A stretch of DNA of 64,000 nucleotides from Delftia tsuruhatensis NBRC 16741. GTDB taxonomy: Bacteria; Pseudomonadota; Gammaproteobacteria; Burkholderiales; Burkholderiaceae_C. Within the stretch, counting starts at the first letter, position 1, and each line of letters begins with the position of its first letter. Below are positions 59,876 through 64,000 of this stretch, one piece after another. Location of the stretch: contig NZ_BCTO01000019.1 of assembly GCF_001571325.1 (NCBI RefSeq), forward strand, positions 186,001-250,000. The letters run 5' to 3'. Below the pieces are notes generated by a model. The model saw only the letters and a program-made list of their open reading frames with translations. It was not told where the DNA came from and ran no database searches. The translations under genes and the position numbers were made by a program.

Positions 59876-61204
59876 ATGGGAATGACAGCAGACATGACAC
59901 CCCGCAAACCCCTGCACATCGGCCTTTCGCTGGCCCCCACCTGGCTGAGCGGCGACGCCTGGCGGCGGCCCGGCAGCCATATCGAAGGGCTGTACTCCAG
60001 CGACTTCGCCCTGGACCTGGCCCGGCGCGCCGAGGCCGCGCACCTGGACTTCGTCTTCCGCCCGGACGTGAGCTTTCTGCCCATGGAGGCGCTGGAGACG
60101 GGCGCGGGCTTCGCCAGCCTGGACCCCACGGTGCTGATGGCCGCGCTGGCGCGCGAGACCTCGCGCATCGGCCTGGTGTCCACGGTATCGACCACGTTTT
60201 TCCCGCCCTATGCGGTGGCGCGCCAGCTGCAGTCGCTGCACTGGATCAGCAACGGCCGCGCCGGATGGAACATCGTCACGGCCCTGCAGGGCCACGAGAA
60301 CTTCGGGCTGCAGGCCATGCCCGATGCCGATGAACGCTATGCGCGGGCCGCAGAGTTCACCGACGTGGTGCGCCGGCTGTGGGCCAGCTTCCCCAACGAG
60401 GCCTTGAAGATCGACCGGCACAGCGGCCGCTACGCCGACGCCTCGCTGGTCCACCCCATAGACCACGAGGGACCGCACCTGAAGGTGCGCGGCCCGCTGA
60501 ACCTGCCGGAGTTCGGCGGCCCGCGCATTCCGCTGGTGCAGGCGGGAGCATCCAGCACCGGGCGCGACTTTGCAGCATCGGTGGCAGACATCGTCTTCGC
60601 GCCCACGCCGGACCTGGACGCGGCGCTGGAGCTGCGCCGGGACCTGTCTCGGCGCGCACAGCGCCATGGCCGCCAGGCGCGGGATGTGCGCCTGCTGCCC
60701 GGCCTGAGCCTGTACCTGGCCGACACCCGCGAGCAGGCCCGGGAGATGTTCCAGCAGACGCACGGCCGGGTGGACAGGGGCCGCAAGCTGGCATCGATCA
60801 AGGCCATGGTCGGCCTGGACCTGACGGACTGGCCCGCAGACCGGCCGATCACCGCAGCCGACCTTCCGCCGCCCGTGGCAACCCCGTCCAGCCGCACGCA
60901 TGCGGGCCTGCTCAGGCGCCTGATGGAACGCGAGTCATTGCGCATCGACGAGCTGCTGCAGCGGCCGGAAATCCTCTCCGCCGCGCACTGGCAGGTGGTC
61001 GGCACGGTGGACGATGCCGTGGCGCAGATCACCGAGTGGAGCGCCGCCGGCGCCATCGACGGCTTTCTGGCCGCGCCCGGCGGCTCCGTCGAGTCCCTGC
61101 ATTGCGTGCTGGAGCAGCTGGTGCCGCGCCTGGTGGAGGCCGGCCTGTTCCGCTCCCGCTACACGGGCACCACGTTCATGGAGCACCTCGACGAGTCGAG
61201 GTAG
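59876..61204 (+). CDS. LLM-class flavin monooxygenase (NtaA/SnaA/DszA family)
   Basis: The 442-residue protein has the NtaA-family order. The N-terminus reads KPLHIGLSLAPTWLSGDAWR. Further in are IGLVSTVSTTFFPPYAVARQ near residue 98, LHWISNGRAGWNIVTAL near residue 120 and QAGASSTGRDFAASVADIVF near residue 222. The family uses reduced FMN to oxidise substrates such as nitrilotriacetate, EDTA or dibenzothiophene sulfone. Placement 2 bases after a TonB receptor, in a metal-complex uptake locus, suggests oxidative cleavage of the imported chelator. The substrate is unproven. Confidence 0.87.
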   Translation: MGMTADMTPRKPLHIGLSLAPTWLSGDAWRRPGSHIEGLYSSDFALDLARRAEAAHLDFVFRPDVSFLPMEALETGAGFASLDPTVLMAALARETSRIGLVSTVSTTFFPPYAVARQLQSLHWISNGRAGWNIVTALQGHENFGLQAMPDADERYARAAEFTDVVRRLWASFPNEALKIDRHSGRYADASLVHPIDHEGPHLKVRGPLNLPEFGGPRIPLVQAGASSTGRDFAASVADIVFAPTPDLDAALELRRDLSRRAQRHGRQARDVRLLPGLSLYLADTREQAREMFQQTHGRVDRGRKLASIKAMVGLDLTDWPADRPITAADLPPPVATPSSRTHAGLLRRLMERESLRIDELLQRPEILSAAHWQVVGTVDDAVAQITEWSAAGAIDGFLAAPGGSVESLHCVLEQLVPRLVEAGLFRSRYTGTTFMEHLDESR

Positions 61205-61231
61205 GGGCTGCGCCCTGCCCTCACCGAGCCT

Positions 61232-61927
61232 TCACTGCGCCCGCGTGTCGGACCCGCCATCGGGCTCGAACGCAAAGCCCACGCCGTACACGGAGCGAAT
61301 CCACTCATGGCGGTCGTCCGCCGCCTTGAGTTTCTTACGCAGGTTCTTGATGTGGCTGTCGATGGCGCGTTCGTTCACGTCCAGCGTGTCGGCGCAGGCC
61401 AGCTCCAGCAGCTGCGCGCGGGAGTACAGGCGGCCGGGCTGGCGCATCAGGGCCTGCAGCAAGGTCAGCTCCCGCTTGGTCAGTGGCAGCACGCTGCCGT
61501 TGAGCATGGCGCGGCCCTGCTCGGGCAGCAGCGTCAGGCGTTGCTGCGCGGGGCCGGGGCCAGCACTGCGGCGCAGCACGGCCTTGACGCGGGCCACGAC
61601 TTCGCGCGGGGCGAAGGGTTTGCAGATGTAGTCGTCCGCACCCAGCTCCAGGCCCAGCAGGCGGTCCATTTCCTCGACGCGCGCGGTGAGCAGGATGACG
61701 GGGCTGGCGCTGTGGGGGCGGAACTGGCGCAGGATGTCCAGGCCGTCCAGCCCCGGCAGCATGATGTCCAGCACGGTGAGGTCGGGCGGGGAGCGCAGCA
61801 TGCGGTCCAGCGCCTCGCGCCCGTGGCGGATGTGCTCGACTTCGTAGCCTGCATGGCGCAGGTAGTCGATGACGATGGCGGCCATGTCGGTCTCGTCTTC
61901 GACCAGGAGGATGCGGGCAGGCTTCAT
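61232..61927 (-). CDS. OmpR/BaeR-type response regulator
   Basis: The 231-residue protein has a receiver domain with the phospho-accepting aspartate in LTVLDIMLPGLDG near residue 53 and the lysine in DDYICKPFAP near residue 105. A winged-helix domain follows (LTKRELTLLQALMRQPGRLY, RAIDSHIKNLRKKL). The start at 61925-61927 overlaps the sensor kinase stop by four bases, so the kinase gene comes first in the operon. It is convergent with the monooxygenase gene, 27 bases away. Confidence 0.93.
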   Translation of the reverse strand: MKPARILLVEDETDMAAIVIDYLRHAGYEVEHIRHGREALDRMLRSPPDLTVLDIMLPGLDGLDILRQFRPHSASPVILLTARVEEMDRLLGLELGADDYICKPFAPREVVARVKAVLRRSAGPGPAQQRLTLLPEQGRAMLNGSVLPLTKRELTLLQALMRQPGRLYSRAQLLELACADTLDVNERAIDSHIKNLRKKLKAADDRHEWIRSVYGVGFAFEPDGGSDTRAQ

Positions 61928-63567
61928 GGCGCGGGATTTTCCAGCAAGGGCAGCCACAGCGTGATGCGCAGGCCGCCCAGCGGCGAGGCGGCCGCCTCAA
62001 TGCTGCCGCCATGGGCCTGCACGATGGTGCGGCAGATGGCCAGCCCCAGGCCGGAGCCGCCCAGGCCGTCGCCGTCGCGCACGCGGGAGGCGTCCACGCG
62101 ATAGAGGCGGTCGAACAGGCGCGGCAGGTGCTGGCTGGCCACGCCGGGAGCCGTGTCGTCCCAGCGCAGCTGCAGCATGCTGCGGTCCTGCATCTGGACG
62201 ATTTCGGCAGACACCTGCAGCCGCCCGCCCGCAGCCGTGTAGCGAAGGCTGTTTTCCAGCAGGTTGGCAAACACCTGGTGCAGCCGGTGCGGATCGCCCT
62301 GCACCAGCGGCGGCGGAATGCGCGCGGCCAGCTGGTCCACGGTGGAGCGGTCCAGGCCGATGCCGACCTGCTCGAAGCCGGGCCGCGCGCCGTCCAGCGC
62401 CTCGCCCAGCAGGGTCAGCACATGCACGGGCACATGGCCCGAGCCGTGCAGGGCCTGCGGGTCGTCCAGGCTCACGCGCAGGTCGCTGACCAGCCGTATC
62501 AGCCGCATGATCTGCCGGTGCAGGCGCAGCGCCATGCGGTCGTCCATGGGCAGCACGCCGTCCTGCACGGCCTCGACCTCGGCGCGCATGGTGGACAGGG
62601 GCGTGCGCAGCTCATGCGCCACGTCGGCCAGCCAGCGCTGGCGCGAGGCTTCCATGGTGGCCAGCTGCACGGCCATGTCGTTGAAGGTTTCCGCAAGGCG
62701 GGCCAGTTCCGCATCGCCCCTGATGGCCACGCGCGTGTCCAGCCGCCCGGCCGCAATGCCGCGCAGGCCGTCGACGAAGGCGGTCAGCGGCTCCAGCCAG
62801 CGCCGCGTGAGCCAGGCCGACAGCAGCAGCGCCAGCAGCAGGCCGGCCAGCCCGGTCCAGGCCACAAAACCCATCTGCTGCGCGAGGAAGGCACGGTCCA
62901 GGTCGCGCTGCATGCCCTGCCCGGTCTGCACGGGGGACAGCACGATCTCGCCAATGGCCTGCCCGTTGGCGGCGCGCAGAACGCGGTGCGCCGCACCGGG
63001 CTGCGGCGCCATGCCGGAGATGAGCTGGCCCTGGGCATCCAGCAGGCCCACGCGCGCCCACGGGCCGCCGAAGGGGCGGTCCGGCGGCGGGCCGGGGCGG
63101 TCTGTACGGTCTGTACGGTCGGAGCGATCTGATCGATCTGAGCGATCGGCACGCTCTCCGCCTTCCAGCCCAGGCGGCGGCGGAAACTCCGGGCCCGGCC
63201 CCGGGCCGTGGCTTCCCTCAAAACCAGGCCTCGGCTCCGGCATGGGCATGGGCATGGGGGGCCGTGGCCCGGGCTCGCCCGCAGGAAAGCCCCGGCCCAT
63301 GCCTGCGCCCGGGCGCACCATGTCGCGCCAGAAACCGGGGTTGGCGCGCGCCGCATCCCAGCCGCCGTTTTGCTCATGGTGCTGCACCAGCCGCTCGGCC
63401 AGCCCGTCCATGCCGGTCAGCTCCACCTCGGCCATGTAGGGCCCCAAGCCCCTCTGCAGCCCCAGGCGCGAGAAGCCGAGAAACACCAGCAGCAGGGCCA
63501 CCAGCAGCACGGCAAGGGCGAAGAAGGCCTTGTGCTGCAGCTTCAGGCGCGGGAGGCGGAGGCTCAT
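61924..63567 (-). CDS. BaeS-like sensor histidine kinase with a repetitive periplasmic domain
   Basis: The 547-residue protein has a membrane helix near residue 15 (FFALAVLLVALLLVFLGF), a long periplasmic region, a second helix near residue 240 (GLAGLLLALLLSAWL) and a HAMP segment. The H-box is VAHELRTPLSTMRAEVEA; the N-box is LLENSLRYTA and the G-box GGSGLGLAICRTI. The periplasmic part is low-complexity: Met/Pro/Gly-rich (MPMPMPEPRPG) followed by a run of Asp-Arg-Ser/Thr triplets (DRSDRSDRSDRTDRTDRP). The Met-rich stretch may sense copper or oxidants, which is conjecture. Confidence 0.92.
   Translation of the reverse strand: MSLRLPRLKLQHKAFFALAVLLVALLLVFLGFSRLGLQRGLGPYMAEVELTGMDGLAERLVQHHEQNGGWDAARANPGFWRDMVRPGAGMGRGFPAGEPGPRPPMPMPMPEPRPGFEGSHGPGPGPEFPPPPGLEGGERADRSDRSDRSDRTDRTDRPGPPPDRPFGGPWARVGLLDAQGQLISGMAPQPGAAHRVLRAANGQAIGEIVLSPVQTGQGMQRDLDRAFLAQQMGFVAWTGLAGLLLALLLSAWLTRRWLEPLTAFVDGLRGIAAGRLDTRVAIRGDAELARLAETFNDMAVQLATMEASRQRWLADVAHELRTPLSTMRAEVEAVQDGVLPMDDRMALRLHRQIMRLIRLVSDLRVSLDDPQALHGSGHVPVHVLTLLGEALDGARPGFEQVGIGLDRSTVDQLAARIPPPLVQGDPHRLHQVFANLLENSLRYTAAGGRLQVSAEIVQMQDRSMLQLRWDDTAPGVASQHLPRLFDRLYRVDASRVRDGDGLGGSGLGLAICRTIVQAHGGSIEAAASPLGGLRITLWLPLLENPAP
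63101..63145. repeat. 9-bp repeats encoding Asp-Arg-Ser/Thr triplets
   Basis: Five near-identical 9-base units run in tandem, two tctgtacgg followed by tcggagcga, tctgatcga and tctgagcga, inside the sensor kinase gene. The unit is a multiple of three, so copy number can change without shifting the frame. They encode the charged linker of the periplasmic domain. Confidence 0.85.
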
Positions 63568-63579
63568 TCAGTTGCTGCG

Positions 63580-64000
63580 TCAGACGGCAATGCCGATGGA
63601 TATCGTGGCGGTGTGGCCATTGGTGGTGTCTCCGGTGAAGGTGGGCGTCTGCCAGGCGATCTGCTCGCTGGTGTTGTCGCCGAAGACATTGTCCGATGTC
63701 ACGCTGACCCGCGACAGGTTGGAGACGCTGGCGCTGTAGCCGCTGACACCGGCATAGACGGCGCTGGCCACGTCCTTGGGCATGGCCATCTGCGAGGTCA
63801 GCAGCTTGTTGGTGTAGCTGCCGGCCGTGTTGAGGCTGCGGAACACCTCGAAGTGCATGTGCGGCCAACGCCCGTCATAGCAGCCCGGGAAGATGGTCAC
63901 AAAGGTGCATTCGCCATTGCTGTCCGTCGCCTGCACGCCGCGCAGGAAGTTCTGGTTGAGCAGGTCGGTGGAGTACAGCGAATACTCGCCCTCGCGGGTG
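63580..64000 (-). CDS. Intradiol ring-cleavage dioxygenase-like protein, C-terminal part (runs off the window)
   Basis: The visible 139 residues contain TIFPGCYDGRWPHMHFEVF about 30 residues into the fragment. The FPGxYxGRxxHxHxxV pattern carries the iron-binding Tyr and His residues of intradiol dioxygenases such as protocatechuate 3,4-dioxygenase beta subunits. The tail is Ser/Thr-rich and ends ATISIGIAV, unlike cytoplasmic catechol dioxygenases and more like secreted intradiol-like proteins. The N-terminus, including any signal peptide, lies outside. It is 12 bases upstream of the sensor kinase start on the same strand. Confidence 0.82.
   Translation of the reverse strand, partial: TREGEYSLYSTDLLNQNFLRGVQATDSNGECTFVTIFPGCYDGRWPHMHFEVFRSLNTAGSYTNKLLTSQMAMPKDVASAVYAGVSGYSASVSNLSRVSVTSDNVFGDNTSEQIAWQTPTFTGDTTNGHTATISIGIAV

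Noticed and set aside
57775..60195. An 806-codon minus-strand frame opposite the TonB receptor and monooxygenase
   Set aside because: It is an antisense shadow produced by the high GC bias; it is Gly/Val/His/Arg-rich with no domain logic, while the plus strand encodes two clear families.
63101..63154. Short tandem units considered as a CRISPR-like array
   Set aside because: The units are 9 bases with no spacers, lie within a coding frame and encode a regular peptide.

Overview
The window is high-GC DNA with strong G/C preference at third codon positions. It carries many LysR regulators, two orphan tripartite-tricarboxylate (Bug) receptors, and dense operons with 4- or 8-base stop/start overlaps. 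These traits suggest a betaproteobacterium of the Comamonadaceae (Delftia/Comamonas-like). That assignment is inference; no rRNA or marker gene is present. I saw no tRNA, rRNA, CRISPR array or transposase.

Region 1 (1-17.4 kb, all minus strand): after an antitoxin at the edge and a toxin remnant comes a 20-gene aryl-polyene (APE)-type operon. It reads from about 17.25 kb down to 243. It contains a chain-length-factor-like ketosynthase homologue, PlsC-type and LpxL-type acyltransferases, two carrier proteins, a COG4648-like membrane protein, an acyl-ACP ligase fused to a dehydratase, a family 2 glycosyltransferase, a thioesterase, a LolA-like carrier, an MMPL exporter, a FAD oxidoreductase, a DUF3261-type lipoprotein, two classical ketosynthases, a dehydratase, a ketoreductase, two small secreted proteins and a phosphopantetheinyl transferase. 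One ketosynthase is broken by a 40-bp tandem duplication.

Region 2 (17.4-29.1 kb): a cupin-type XRE regulator divergent from an EamA transporter; a glutamine amidotransferase; then a DeoR-controlled sugar operon (binding protein, ATPase, permease, PfkB kinase, KbaZ/GatZ-like protein) that probably handles a ketohexose such as tagatose. A LysR gene divergent from a bile-acid-symporter-family transporter and a strong bidirectional terminator follow.

Region 3 (29.1-33.4 kb, minus): the methionine importer metN-metI-metQ, followed by an acireductone dioxygenase-like gene and a DUF6817-like protein.

Region 4 (33.7-42.4 kb, plus): a periplasmic molybdenum hydroxylase (large subunit, 2Fe-2S subunit, tri-haem cytochrome c), then a reductase, acyl-CoA ligase and Bug receptor operon.

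Region 5 (42.4-52.7 kb): accessory DNA. A lysR 3' end is duplicated around an AT-richer insert that encodes a secreted protein. A second Bug/hydrolase/LysR group follows. Then comes a stretch of unrelated small genes with native-unlike base composition, some resembling orphan immunity genes, with a degraded XRE regulator.

Region 6 (52.7-61.2 kb): a FecBCDE-type importer whose binding protein has a His-rich N-terminus, an IclR regulator, a TonB-dependent receptor and an NtaA/SnaA-family flavin monooxygenase. Shared GAAT-NN-ATTC palindromes link the three promoters, and a Fur-like box precedes the receptor. I read this as a candidate metal-chelate uptake-and-degradation system, the most interesting unit here.

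Region 7 (61.2-64 kb): an OmpR/BaeS-type two-component system and the 3' part of an intradiol dioxygenase-like gene.
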